Below, piece by piece: positions 25,001-36,536 of a stretch of DNA of 64,000 nt; within the stretch, counting starts at the first letter, position 1; the number at the start of each line of letters is the position of its first letter. Below the pieces are notes generated by a model that did not search any database, was not told the origin of the DNA, and worked only from the letters and a program-made list of their open reading frames with translations. Source of the DNA: Liolophura sinensis (lineage: Eukaryota; Mollusca; Polyplacophora; Chitonida; Chitonidae); assembly GCF_032854445.1 (NCBI RefSeq), contig NC_088299.1:18221608-18285607 (forward strand), in the 5' to 3' direction. The position numbers were made by a program, and so were the translations under genes.

Positions 25001-28000
25001 CATCAACAGTCTGTTTGACCGGGTAGAGATGCTGCATGGCAAGGTCTTTGTGTCAAGAGCTTTAACTCTGCTCACACTCTGTAAGTTCCGGAACGCTAGA
25101 AAAACTTTGATTAATTAAGATTCGTATGATCAAAATCATGCCCTGTAAATTCAAAAATATTATTATTTTTGTCAATAACCGTGTCCTGTTATAAAACTGC
25201 CCAGTTTCAAACACGTCCCTCAGTACATTGTTTATATTCCTAAGCACTTAGTTATTGTAAATTATACCAATTGTATAATGATTCAACCACATAACTGAAT
25301 GTAATGTTTGCAAATGTAAACCTTTATTTACATCCATATTAAATGGAAACACGATGCCCAATATCAGTGACGAATGTAGGCCTACGGTGTGTACCTCAAG
25401 CCAACATGTAACTGAGATATATGGTTGTTGTCAGCTGTGAGCGGACTTACAGAGAGCGAGCTGGAGGACATCTTGTCATGCGATGAGGAGGTGTTGAATG
25501 ATGTGTACCAGTATTGGCTGCCTCCTGTCCGACGGTTACCTCCCCTTCTGCTTGTGCGGATGAAGGCGGACCTAGGAGAATACCTTGGTACAGCTTTTGC
25601 CTAATTTTGTATACGTGTAGTACTCAAAAGGAAATCTCCACAATGAGTGCTATCAACGCTAATAAATAAATAAATAAATATAGAAATAAATAAATAAATA
25701 GAATTAGAATCGTAAGGCGTTCTGTCTATTCTTTTTCACTCATAATTTTGTAGTAACACCTAAGACAGTACGAAGCTGTGTCTTTAAAGCGGACTATCGA
25801 CTTTTAGCATTTCCATTTGGTTTGAATCTACATAACATTGCTGATTTCGACCCTTTGTTATATTTATTTGGTAATTAGCATTTATCTTCGGGTGTACAAG
25901 CCTAACTCAGCCATATCATGGCTTTCTGCTTCACAGTGGATCGGGGTGCGGACGGGGTACGAGTGTTCTACTGGTATCATCGTCAGTTTATAGAGACGGC
26001 TACAGACAGATACTGTTCAGACGAGCAGGTCAACACGAAAGTACACACCCTGCTGGCGGACTACTTCCGGGGAACGTGGAATGGTATGTTAATATGAAGA
26101 CTATATAACAAAGAGAGTAAAATCAATGTAGCGACATCAGTTAGGGTTCAAAGTCCAACCTCACACACCCCAATCACTGATGGAGAAATGCTCAAGGTGC
26201 TGTTTTGTAGGTCTATACCGAGGTACCCAGAAGATGATCAACAGTGAACAGGTGTTCAGTTCCAAACTTCGGTAGCGCTCCGAGCTCTTGATATGTTACT
26301 GTATTTCCTTGTAATTATTCTTGATAGGCGGCTGTAATGGCAGTGCAGATCCCACATTTAACACCGTGGTTTTCCCCATTTTTACAGGTGCAGCTAAGTC
26401 CTTCACGGACAGCACAGGTCAGGATGGGGAAGCAGACCGCTTTGTGGCCGCTCAGCCCCTCAGCTTTGGGAGCAATCCGAACATGAGGAAACTGAACAAT
26501 CTACCCCATCATCTGATCTGTGCCAATATGTTGAGTGTCCTGAAACAAGACGTCTGCCTCAACATGGAGTTTCTGTTAGCCAAGTTAAAGGCCTCTTCTC
26601 TCAGGTAAGACTTCCCTCAGGTAAAGGGTGACTTCATACTCGTACATCAAGCCAATATAGCTCCCCTTGCTTACGTACCGAATTCCCTTGATCACCGATG
26701 GTCTTATGCAATATAAAGACGCGAATAAAGACGTCATTCGTGTTTCGGAGAGCAAAATATCTTCGTTTCTAAGATATTTCATTTCCGAATGGATACAGTT
26801 GAAATAAGCCTGTTCGTTGTTCAGATTTGTACTCGACGATTTTGAGGAAGCGAGGCAAACATTTCCGGATGACGAGGACATCAACCTGGTCCTAGAAGCC
26901 CTGAGGTTGTCCCAAGATGCACTGCTGTATGATCCAAAGGAGTTGCCATGCCAACTGCTGGGCCGACTTCCTGCAGAGAAAGAGGTGCGATAAACGTATA
27001 AATATTACCTTTTGTCATTCCGAGGAGTCTCTTCTGTGTTTTTTTTTGAGGGGGGGGGGGGGGGGGCATGAATAACGCTTCAGTGGCGCAAGAAATTTGA
27101 ACATTTCTTTATTTATTCAGTTCTGTCAGCCGCCTAAAGCGTTTTTCCGACCACAGGCTAATTTGTTTATTTATTTGATTTGTGTTTTACGCCGAATATT
27201 TCAAGAATATTTCACTTATACGACGGCGGCCAGCATTATGGTGGGACAAAATCGGGCAGAGCCCGGGGGAAACTCAGGACCATCCTCAGGTAGCTGGCAG
27301 CTCTGCACAGAGAGGAAGCTAGCATGACTTGAACTCACAGCGACCGCATCATGGGTTAACGCTCCGCGCTAACGTGCTATCTAGCTCTCTGAGGTCACAC
27401 AGCAGCTGTCAGTAGTGGGGGTGTTTCAGATAGGGCCTACCTTGTGAAGAGCAGTGGATTACTCCTGTTTTCTTCACCCATGAAAACCTGGTCTTATCGT
27501 CTCGGTGAAAAATTCTGTAATAAAGAATTGGACGCCAGTTAAATAGGTAAATGTATGATTTTTTACTTTTAATTTCTTTTACTTTTTATTGCCAGCATAT
27601 TTTTGGCGATGTGTCCAATTTTCCCTGTCAGTATGTAATGCCAGATGTGAAGATACTGACTGCCCCTGGAGGACAGTTAATTCATTGTCTCGCTGGCCAC
27701 AGACAGTCCATAAGCTGTGTGGACATCAGTTCGGATGGATGCGTAGCTGTCACCGGTAGGCCCATCATCCTCTCGTTCTCTTAAACTACGTCCAAGGATT
27801 ACGACGTACATTATGATCGTATTTCACAGTTGTGTCTTCAATGACTCTTGTTGTTGATGTAATCGGATTCATCAGTCATTACTACATGTGTATCGTCGAG
27901 ATGTCGTGATGTATTTTACTTCTCTTTGAGACCGTTGACTGCATGAATATTCCTTCGTTGCCAACCCGTTCGGTGGACTGATATCGGATTTGGTTATGTT

Positions 28001-31000
28001 TGCACCACTTCAGAAACTCGACAAGGGGTTAGTTATAAGCATTCACCTCCAATACATCAGCCAGATATTCTACTGTTTTTCGCAGTATAGAACAATCTGT
28101 AGAACGCCTGTCCATGAATCGGCCAAGCCAGCAGCCAAACGATCGTGAATCACGTGACTGCAGCGAAAAGCTGGCGTAAAACAATATGTGGAACTGCATC
28201 TCTGCTGATGCCTACAAAGCTATTGGTTCATCTTGTTTTAAGTAATTCATTTTCTACGATTTCATTTAAAAACAACGAAGATTGGATCTCCAAAATCCGC
28301 AATATACTTATTACCTTGGTGCTGGTCTGCTCCCTCTTAGTGTGCTTTTTATGTCATGTTCCATCATTCATAATATTCAATGTCGATTGTCTTGTAGCAT
28401 CTGCCGACAAATCCGTCCGCTTTTGGAACGTACGAGACGGTAAACTACTCCAAGCGGTGGAGAACGTGGTGGAAGATCCAGAGCGAGTTCATATATGTGG
28501 TGGTGACAAAATTGCTGTGGTTAACTCGGAAAAATACCTCCTGGGCCTCCGAATGACCTCGGGGGATTGGGCCTACAAAATCGACAATCTCCAGGGTGAT
28601 AATATGATGAACTTTGTTGTCTGTGGGAAAGACAAAAGCATCCTGGTCGTCTTCGGAGAGACTACTGTGTACCTTCTAGACGCCATCACAGGCAAACAGC
28701 GAGCCCAAGTTACTCCCAATTCACCCATGGGATCGGATCATTTTAATGCCTATGATCCGATATCAGGTAATGACCTCTGGTACTTCCACACCATTCCTAT
28801 CCTCACAACATTCCTGCGTAAGACTTTGGAATCTACTTCTGTACAAATTGTCCAATACCCGCGACACAGAGGATTGGCAATTTAATGTTTATTTGACGAC
28901 AAAGCATCGTTCATGTAAAAACATTTCGCACATTGCCAGTGATATGTATATAGAATTGGTATCTGTTATCTGATTACTTTCTTTCATATTTGTGTAAATA
29001 TATCTGTTACGTACAGCCAGAGGACGGTATGTCGCCACGGCGCCTTCCAACTCTGCCATTTTGAGAGTTCTTGACGTCGTGAAAGAAGAGTTTATCCACA
29101 ACAAGCGGATGTTCCCGGCACCGAAAACAGACGATGATGACGAATTAACAATCGACGCCGTGGCCATATCATCGGATAAAAAGTCCATTTACGTCTCCAA
29201 TTACATGGACAATGACATTCATATCTGCCATCTGAAAACCATGGCCAAACTACGTGTCTTGAAAGGTAATCGTGATTCTTAAACTTCACAATTCAAATGG
29301 GACCATTAAAGTATTTTCCGATAAAAAAACAATCCTTTATTTTTAGAAAAGTTAGATTCATAGATCGTACATATTTACTACATAATCACCACTTAGCAAG
29401 CCCTACAAAACGGCGTCAAAAGTTATTTTAACCTAATAGTTGTATGTTTGATTTGAATTGAAGTCATACTTCTTGTCGTTTTTCTGCTAATATTCTAATT
29501 GTATTTGATAGGGAAGAAGTCTGATAATTGTGAAAAATTTCACGTTTCCCTGGATGGCACAACTCTATATTTCCCGAATTACAACACGATGTGTTACGTC
29601 GATCTAAAAACCGGCCAAAGGACAAGTCATATCAAGCACCCTAACTCCGTGACGGACGTGGCTACGGTCGACTTGACGAACGTGGTCAGTATATCCAGTG
29701 ATAGCGTTCTGCGGGTGTGGGACCTGTCAAGAGAAGACCCGCAAGCTAAACCCAAGGTCGTGAGCGAGGCCAAAGAGGGCCGTGTGAAGAGTGCCCGCAG
29801 ACGACACAACAAGGAGGAAGATATCAAAGAAGAGACCAACGATGGTGACCAACATAAGGAGGAGAAATTCACCTTCAGGTACATCTTGACGTTGAGGAAT
29901 ATAAGATGGCTCAAAACCTGAATGCTTGCCATTCCTGTATTTAACTGGAGTCTGATTTGTGAAATTGTACAATTGCTTAAGATATTTCCAGAATTTTATT
30001 CCAGGCAACAAGTCACATAAAGCCGGTACAGGACAAGCAGTGATGAACCAGTCGTCTTCCTTGCAAACCTATCAGAATATAAACAGAGTACCCTGAGAAT
30101 CACAGTACCAAGTTACCACTCAATGATCACACATAGCATCCGAGTTTTCCTGTACACAAGTGCAATCAGTAGACAAGCAGAATGCCATCAGAGTACCCAC
30201 GCAATACAGTTAGTCTACCATTACAATCCGCGTACCATCAGAGTACAATCAGAGCACAGTCAGGATTCGTGTACAATCTGAATGTTATAAGAGTGCCATG
30301 AGAGAACAATCGGAGTACCATGAGATAATAATCCTTGTACCGTCAAAGTACAATCCTTGCACAATCAGAGTTCCAGGAGATAACAATCCATGTACAATCA
30401 GAGTACAATCAGATAACAATCCTTGTACAATCAGAGTACCATTAGATAACAATCCTTGTACAATCAGAGTACCATCAGACAACAATCCTTGTACAATCAG
30501 AGTACCATCAGATAACAATCCTTGTACAATCAGAGTACAATCAGATAACAATCCTTGTACAATCAGAATACCATCAGATAACAATCCTTGTACAATCAGA
30601 GTACAATCAGATAACAATCCTTGTACCATCAAAGTGCAATCCTTGTTCAGAGTACCATCAGATAACAATCCTGGTATAATTAGAGTACCATCATATAACA
30701 ATCCTTGTACCATCAAAGTGCAATCCTTGTACAGAGTACCATCAGATAACAATCCTGGTATAATTAGAGTACCATCATATAACAATCCTTGTACCATCAA
30801 AGTGCAATCCTTGTACAGAGTACCATCAGATAACAATCCTGGTATAATTAGAGTACCATCATATAACAATCCTTGTACCATCAAAGTACAATCCTTGTTC
30901 AGAGTACCATCAGATAACAATCCTGGTATAATTAGAGTACCATCATATAACAATCCTTGTGCCATCAAAGTGCAATCCTTGTACAGAGTACCATCAGACA

Positions 31001-34000
31001 ACAATCCTGGTATAATTAGAGTACCATCATATAACAATCCTTGTACCATCAAAGTGCAATCCTTGTTCAATTAGAGTATCATCTGAATACCAAATCACAA
31101 ATCAATGACCCCCCAGGCCGTCCAAGTTTTCCTCTATACACGTCTACAACAAAGTGATGTACGATTTCAGGATGATAGAGAGGTTGCCAAATCCTCGTTA
31201 CATTTTCGTCCTCAACAGTCGAAGGGAGATGCAAATCTATGACTTGGTCAAAAAGGTGTATGTGAGATCCGCCAAGGTTAATGACGAACCGGTAAGTAGG
31301 GATTCCTCGTGTTCACCGTTGTAGTTGTGATTCAGATCAAATCTAGCAAGTACTTTCTTATATTGAAGTAAACACCACTTACGCCGAAAAATACACCTTC
31401 ATATTCAAGTCAATGGTGGATGTCAATTCTTTATGTACCTCGCTATCCATAGGTGAAGAATGTCAAATGGCACGTGATTGACCAGAAGATGGCAGTGGTT
31501 TTGACGGATGATCGCCAACTACAGCTCATTGACTTAGACCGGATGGAGCCGATCAGGATGCTGCAGGGCTACCTTCCCAAGTACAATTCGGAGATTGTCG
31601 TTCGGAAACAGGCCAAAGGTAGGGATGGTCACATGACTTGTGCGACAAGTGGTTCGCTGTTCGTCTGCTATGTTTCCTAACTACAGTGGAGGTAATCATA
31701 TTATCGTCATCTGCCATCTGACATACACCATAGATATTACAAGAAAACGGCCTTGTAATCTGACCCAAATAACGCACCTGGAAAGTAGAAAGTTAAAATT
31801 TAAATTAATCAGTTAATCCGTCCAATCAGTCAATTTAAACAACCTGCATCTCTACGATTCTGAAACTGACGCAACGCCTATCTGCATACATTAACGCACA
31901 TTTGATATAGAATAGAATTATTGAGCACAATTAGAAATGTTATAATGTTTTGCTCCATCCATTTGTCTGATGTCGGCCAAGTTTGTAGATTACGAATACA
32001 TGTATATCAAGCGTGGAAAAAATACTATTAGGCTACCATACACGTAATTATCCATATAAAATGAAAACAAGATGGTCGTGGGTTACCCAAACCCCCTTAA
32101 CCCCCCCCCCCCCCCCCCAGATAACTGTAAGAAAATGGAATGACAAGGTTTTTATTAAAGTAGCCCTGGAATTGCAAAATATCGTCTGCTTCTGACAGTT
32201 ACGATAGTATGGGTCAACTTTGGATGTGAAAAAATCTTTTGACATCTGATATTTTCCTCTCCAGAAATCATTACAACCACCAGGGGACGTAAACAACTCA
32301 AAATTTACAACATGGACACCGGATTGACGGTGAAGATCATGGAGACCAACCAAACAAAACCTGTCGAGGATCTTTTGGTGAGAATTGGAAAGATTTTCAC
32401 AAAATAGTACACAATATTTTAATGATCGCTGGAAACTGTTAAGGTTGTCGGTGTGTAACATGAACTAGATAACCAGGAATACACGAGCAGTATAACACAT
32501 TAGTGTAAACATTGCACAGGGATTACCAACATATATTTTGAAACTGTTTCTCCAGATGAGCAAGGACGGCAACTGGCTGGCTGTTACGCTCGACGAAGGT
32601 CCGTTGTTAATCTACAACCTAGCGGAGCGGCAATGTCGTCACGTGCTCAAGGAAGCCATGGTCGGCGAGTACCCGTCCCTGTCAGACGCCTTGTTTACTC
32701 CATGCAGTACCTTCTTCCTGATAAACTGTAGCCGTTCTTATCCGCACGAGGCTGACGTAGACGAGTATTATTACGTAGTAATTAATATAGAGACAGGTAA
32801 GTAATGCATTTCGCTATATTGTACTGTCCAGCAAAAACAAAAACCTATTTAGGCTGTCACCGTTTGTTGCTTAGCACCATTTCCAAGCAGACACTCACGA
32901 GTTCGCTAAAATATTATATAAGATTTCAATATTGTCCACATATTCTGCCGCTCTCACGTTCGCTTTACATTACCGTGACCATTTAAAATTTTGTACAGAA
33001 ACCTTGCACGACGTCAAGGTCACTGGAGTCACAGTGATGAGACAGGAACTGATGTCAGAAAACACAAACACTCTGTCTCAGTCTTTGTCTTTGTATATTC
33101 TCGATAAACCTGCTTTCTCTTTATCTAAAGTATCCACACCATGATTCCAACGGACAATTGAAATAATTTTATTTATGAATCGGTGGTGAGGTTAAGCCTA
33201 GACAAGCCAACGGGCGTGTAGCACAGGCCCAAAAGGTCAAGGTTTTCTAGTGATGGCACATACGCTGTAAGGAGTATCTATTGTCCCGCCAGATGCAAAG
33301 ATGTTGGATCACTGGAGGATTTGTGACCAGGTTATAGTTTGCGCCTGTCGTGTCCCAAATTGTAGCGCAGTGCTCGACATGCAAAAGTGGCTATTATGAA
33401 TATCACCAATACCTAAAGAAAAGTTTTGTATTATTTATACTTCGAAAACGGCCTAATCGTTCTCGAAGTCGGGAGACCTGGGATCAATCCCCGGTTGGGT
33501 CATACCAAAAACTTTAAAAATGGTACTTGTTGCTGTCCGGCTTGGCGCTCAGCACTGAGAAGTTAGAGCAAGGAAACAGGACTGGTTGGCCCAGTGTCAG
33601 TATAATGTGACTGGGAGGAGTGTGCAGCACTTTGGAGGCATGTACTGGCCCTGCTACAAGAAGACACAGTATGTGTACACCAACCTAATTACTCCTTGTC
33701 GTCATGAAAACTGAACAATTGTTCAGTACGACATGAAACGTCAAGCTTACATGCATATATACTTCAAAAACTTTAAGGGGCCGCCGTGGCCGAGGTGGTT
33801 ATAGCACACCAGCGCGGCTCATGGTGGCTTCCTTTCCTGCCATACTTGGGAAGGTCTACCTGCGGATAGTCATGAGTTTCCTCGGGCTCTGCCCGGTTTC
33901 CTGCCAGCATAATGGTCGCAACAGTCTTATAAGTGAAATATTACTGGGTACGGAGTAAAACACCAATCAAATAAGTAAAAAAATTAATTGAAGACTTTTA

Positions 34001-36536
34001 CTTTGTGAAGAAAAAATTTAGTTCTTGAACTTTGAAAATACTGCAGCTAAAACCCATTTGTGTATACCTCTTTACATTCCAGGGGAAATTGTCAACCATT
34101 TACTGGACATCGAATACTTGAAGAAGTACAAGGAGAAGGAGAATGACTGTAGTGTGGATGTTCAATGTAGTGCGTACTTACGGGACTTCTTACTCCTCAC
34201 AGGCAGTGACGACAGATTGATACGAGTGTGGGATGTCAAGTTGGGTAGGTGATAGGTGTCATGTTCAATAGCAGTCTGCCTATTTGCCGTTAATGTGTAG
34301 TTTGCTTTTCAAGCAAAGCGATGTCATAAGATCTAGCCATTTTGAGCGCATAATAACTCTGTAGCATGTACCACGGTTAGACTTAACGGATTTCAAAAGG
34401 TCGGATGAGAGGCGGCGTCGCTCAGTTCACCAATTTCTTGCTATGGTTAAGCTTACACTACCTGTCGTTCAACTCGTAGATTTTGCGTTTGATTCGCCCA
34501 CAGGGTACTCAAACACGCGCCTGTCACACCGGAAATAAATAGGCCTGTGCAATTGCCGTTTTGCGTTTGCATAGACGAAAACTTTGGGCTCAACCAGGCC
34601 GTTCTAACTGAGGCCACCAAAATTGGCGGATACAAAACAGGCGTAAGTGGAGCTGGCTTAGTTTAGGTCACATTGTTTCGTGAGTGTAAATGCGCGAGCC
34701 GTTCCGAGCCAAGAGTAACCACGGCAATGAACTCAAAACTATGTTAGCAAAATGGTGTAGAGTTTGTTATCTTATGTCGCAATCATGTAGATTTTTACTA
34801 CAGAATGTTCACATTTAACCAGTTGCTGGTCCGACTACACATCGCTATCGCTACCAGACGCCGTTGGGTTGTTTGGAAATTAGAATATAATATTGTGTTA
34901 TATTTAACAGAATAATCTGCTGCAATAACAAAAGACATTCTAGCATCACTCAGACAAAAGACTTTATGGTAAAACTAACAGATTAATTTTTTCAGTGCAC
35001 CAAACCCGGAAACATCTTACTCGATATCAAAGGACACTTTGATAGCGTATTTCTGCATAAACCAGGATTCTGCTGGTGGACTTAGCATCCCCGTTATGAA
35101 CAGTTAGGATAAAACCTTAAATAAGGTAAAATGACAAGAGCCCGTAATTCACCGGTATCGTGTGGCCACCTGCCAGCTATTACACTGTCGTCACTGCTCT
35201 TGTTTTACTCTCTATGCTGTACGTCTTTAATTATATTGCATTCCTGCATAAAACAGGATTTTGCTGGTGGATCAAGCTTCGCCGAGGCCTGGTCCCTACG
35301 CATGTGTTTTAATGTGATTGTGTGTTAAATTTGATGACAACACAGTATTTTGAGTATTTCTAGACCAGTGACGTTTATTAAATTGCAACTGCATTTTTTG
35401 GCCGAATTCTGCGTAAGGCATGGTCTGGGAGGGAGGGGGGGGGGGAGGGTAATCTGCTACTATTTATTGACATTTACGTGAACAGGTGGAATAAAACTTT
35501 GACCGAGGCCGTAATTCACCGGTATCGTGTGACCATTTGTCAGCTATAACACTGTCGTCGCTGCTCTGGTTTTACTCTCTATGCTGTACGTCATTAATTA
35601 TACTGGACTATTTGAAAATTCGACGCTGTAACAAACTTCAACTTTAGCATTTGGTCGATCCTTTAAACGACATATATAATTACAGCCCATCACACTAACA
35701 CGAGGCCAATTGATTAGTCATTCAGGGACCTTCTTCTTCCGCAGGTAAAATCCTCCATCGGTTGTCCGGTCACAGCCATGATGTCTCCACGCTTATGGCT
35801 GCCGAGAACGGGGGTAGATTTCTCAGCTACTCCAGTTACACCGAGGAAGAAGCTTTTAGACTCTGGGACGGTCACAACTTTACCTGTTTGGCTACATTCA
35901 AGGCAGATGATGACGTAAGTTAAAACAACCTGTGGCTCTCAGTACAGTGGCGAGTGTTACCACAAAATGCTGTGACTGGATGGAATGTCATGTCTGATGT
36001 CTACTTTATACTAGTACAGTGAGGCAGCTCCTGCATGTCAATTATTGTTGTGTGTGGTGTCAAACGCCAGTCTATTAAAGAAAGTAAATAGATTACTCTC
36101 TACGACAACTTGCCATTTTCAATAACCTGTGTTGTAGATGACCCGAATCTGTTTAACTCTGGACGGAAGTCGCGTAGTGGCGGGGAACGCGGCCAAAAAG
36201 GCTTTGGTGATCTGGCAGCTGATGGGGTCGGGCACCGAGGCTGAGGATGTTACGGGAGAGGAAGAGTTCGAAGGCGAGATGACGTCTTTGACTTTCACTC
36301 CCCTCGGTTCTGTAACCTTTGAAGAGCCTGACCCCGACACCGAGGTCGCCGAAGTGTCGGATGACGAAGACAATTCGACAGATGATGATGACGATCTAGA
36401 CAAAGAATTAGAAAAAATGAACTTTGATGATTTAGATCTCGATAAGGAGCTCAGTGACTTGAACTTCAGTGACTCAGACGATGACACCATGGACAAAACG
36501 AATACAATACCATCTGCAACAGGTAAGAAAAACTGA
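13003..36536 (+). CDS. DUF4062-NACHT-WD40 STAND ATPase, NWD1/NWD2-like (27 exons, about 1755 aa)
   Basis: All 27 proposed exons chain in phase (5268 coding nt including stop). The protein has an MGCSS start, a Pro/Lys/Thr-rich linker, a DUF4062-type domain (from residue 81), a NACHT P-loop ATPase with Walker A GSSGSGKT (444-451) and Walker B LVLFLDSLD (532-540), a helical region, then a WD40 array from residue 918 and a very acidic tail. This order matches NWD1/NWD2-type proteins, which act as ATP-driven signalling switches and usually run 1550-1750 aa. The N-terminal Gly/Cys suggests membrane anchoring. No ligand or pathway can be read from sequence. Introns 1, 2 and 20 each hold a large minisatellite. 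A strong donor in the last exon (36523) leaves an alternative C-terminus open. Vertebrate names should be treated as family labels only. Confidence 0.88.
13475..14553. repeat. 98-bp minisatellite, about 11 copies, in intron 1
   Basis: The unit carries AGTGCGTCAGTAACTTACAC and GAGTACTTGATCAGGAGTCT. ATATGG at 13475 and 13573 shows the 98-bp period. Since 98 is not a multiple of 3, the ORFs overlying it switch frame and are meaningless. Confidence 0.93.
14853..15115 (+). CDS. NACHT-WD exon 2: linker and first strand of DUF4062
   Basis: The acceptor is TTCTGTTCCATACAG. The exon encodes a Pro/Thr/Lys-rich linker and then KVVRIFTSSTFT (residues 81-92). It ends ACATTCACAG|GTAACG in phase 1. Joined to exon 3 this reads FTSSTFTDSSHERNALM, the conserved DUF4062 start. 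The last 25 nt of the exon plus the first 11 nt of the intron are the founder unit of the 36-bp array that follows. Confidence 0.85.
15091..18164 (+). repeat. 36-bp minisatellite of an exon-intron junction, 85 copies
   Basis: Units run from 15091 to 18150 (3060 bp, exactly 85 x 36) with substitutions but no net length change, followed by a 14-bp partial unit. The founder is ATCTTCACCAGCAGTACATT plus CACAG|GTAACGTCCAC, spanning the exon 2 end. By eye 77 units keep CAG|GT or CGG|GT. Three have GGAAAC, four have GCTAAT and one has GATGAC at that site. The plus frame of exon 2 stays open to a TGA at 18169-18171. Higher-order duplications of 18, 14 and 19 units are visible from the diagnostic ACCAACTC unit at 15133, 15781, 16285 and 16969. 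Confidence 0.96.
18299..21361 (+). CDS. NACHT-WD exons 3-8: DUF4062 and pre-NACHT linker
   Basis: Exons are 18299-18501, 19014-19129, 19619-19830, 20163-20291, 20565-20693 and 21150-21361, all with GT-AG borders and matching phases. Exon 3 carries YEFQVVDMRWGVRDEATD and the HMTTELCLREVKNCQ helix, hallmark segments of this family. Exon 4 begins TFLSHKYGYRSFPSKIEARE. Exons 5-8 give a helical, charged stretch of about 225 residues, ending in HGRDEMLE just before the P-loop exon. Confidence 0.88.
19197..19350 (-). mobile_element. SINE family A fragment in intron 4
   Basis: A diverged minus-strand copy lacks the tRNA-like head. GTGATTGGTATTTTACACC and the GGGCAGAGCCCAGAG block are recognisable. 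Confidence 0.7.
20022..20058 (+). mobile_element. SINE family A tail remnant
   Basis: Only TATTCTTGAGAACGGCGTAA and CACCAATCAAAT remain, shortly upstream of exon 6. Confidence 0.6.
21362..22961 (+). other. Intron 8 of the NACHT-WD gene
   Basis: A 1.6-kb AT-rich intron lies between the linker and the P-loop exon. I see no repeat family, exon or RNA gene in it. Confidence 0.6.
22962..26984 (+). CDS. NACHT-WD exons 9-16: NACHT ATPase and winged-helix region
   Basis: Exons are 22962-23110, 23633-23735, 24270-24482, 24750-25080, 25435-25587, 25937-26083, 26388-26604 and 26825-26984. Exon 9 holds Walker A (VVHGSSGSGKTS). Exon 11 holds Walker B (LVLFLDSLDQLD) and the sensor-like VKIVVSTLPE. Exons 12-14 give the helical and winged-helix part (LTESELEDILSCDEE, VRVFYWYHRQFIETA). 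ATP binding and hydrolysis residues look intact. Confidence 0.9.
23915..24175 (+). repeat. Unclassified dispersed repeat C, copy 1
   Basis: Shared blocks, in order: TCTAGACAAGTGACGTCTAAT, CTGCTTAAGCCATG, AAACTGACAAGAGGCCGTAT and CACTCTGTTGTCGCAGCTGC. The same order appears at 35.1, 35.35 and 40.3 kb. No tRNA-like promoter or clear terminal inverted repeat was found. Confidence 0.65.
25657..25703. repeat. (TAAA)n microsatellite
   Basis: About ten AATA units with one interruption lie in intron 13. Confidence 0.9.
27046..27066. repeat. Poly(G) run
   Basis: A G-run of about 18 bases lies in intron 16. A C-run of similar length lies at 32100-32118 in intron 22, and G-runs lie near 35436 and 61417. 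Confidence 0.9.
27165..27396 (-). mobile_element. SINE family A, near full length, intron 16
   Basis: The tail TTATTTGATTTGTGTTTTAC and body GGCGGCCAGCATTATGGTGG are present. The tRNA-like head (GTTAACGCTCCGCGCTAACG region) is diverged. Confidence 0.8.
27596..36536 (+). CDS. NACHT-WD exons 17-27: WD40 propellers and acidic tail
   Basis: Exons are 27596-27755, 28398-28766, 29017-29265, 29512-29878, 31171-31291, 31453-31618, 32265-32377, 32556-32796, 34083-34244, 35745-35914 and 36138-36536. WD-type ends are SVRFWNVRDG, SVLRVWDLS, DRLIRVWDVKLG, EAFRLWDG and ALVIWQLMG. The spacing fits two propellers with several degenerate blades. A basic/acidic insert with an SARRRHNKEED segment interrupts exon 20. 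The last exon ends in an Asp/Glu-rich tail (NSTDDDDDLDKELEKMNFDD region) of unknown role. Confidence 0.88.
30286..31076. repeat. 33-bp minisatellite passing into an 84-bp higher-order unit
   Basis: The left part repeats ACAATCAGAGTACCATCAGA plus TAACAATCCTTGT every 33 bp. The right part repeats an 84-bp composite containing CTGGTATAATTAGAGTACC about five times. It lies in intron 20. Both strands give repetitive ORFs of about 260 codons that are not genes. Confidence 0.92.
33444..33765 (+). mobile_element. SINE family B copy, intron 24
   Basis: GGGAGACCTGGGATCAATCC is the B-box-like part, followed by TCATACCAAAAACTTTAAAA, GTCAGTATAATGTGACTGGG and AAGAAGACAC. Directly after it, at 33777, stands a family A SINE in the same orientation. 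Confidence 0.8.
33777..33985 (+). mobile_element. SINE family A, internally shortened, intron 24
   Basis: The head GGGGCCGCCGTGGCCGAGGT runs into GGTGGCTTCCTTTCCTGCCA with about 55 bp missing. The tail AAAACACCAATCAAATAAGT is intact. Confidence 0.8.
35095..35260 (+). repeat. Unclassified dispersed repeat C, copy 2
   Basis: Contains ATGACAAGAGCCCGTAATTC, ACACTGTCGTCACTGCTC and TTTTACTCTCTATGCTGTAC. It lies in intron 25. A preceding TTCTGCATAAACCAGGATTC block (35050) is repeated at 35241. Confidence 0.65.
35345..35625 (+). repeat. Unclassified dispersed repeat C, copy 3
   Basis: This is the fullest copy: TCTAGACCAGTGACGTTTAT, then a G-run, CGAGGCCGTAATTCACCGGT and TCTATGCTGTACGTCATTAA. It stands 85 bp after copy 2 in the same orientation. 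Confidence 0.65.

Noticed and set aside
30285..31074. ORFs of about 260 codons on both strands
   Set aside because: They lie entirely within the 33/84-bp minisatellite in intron 20.
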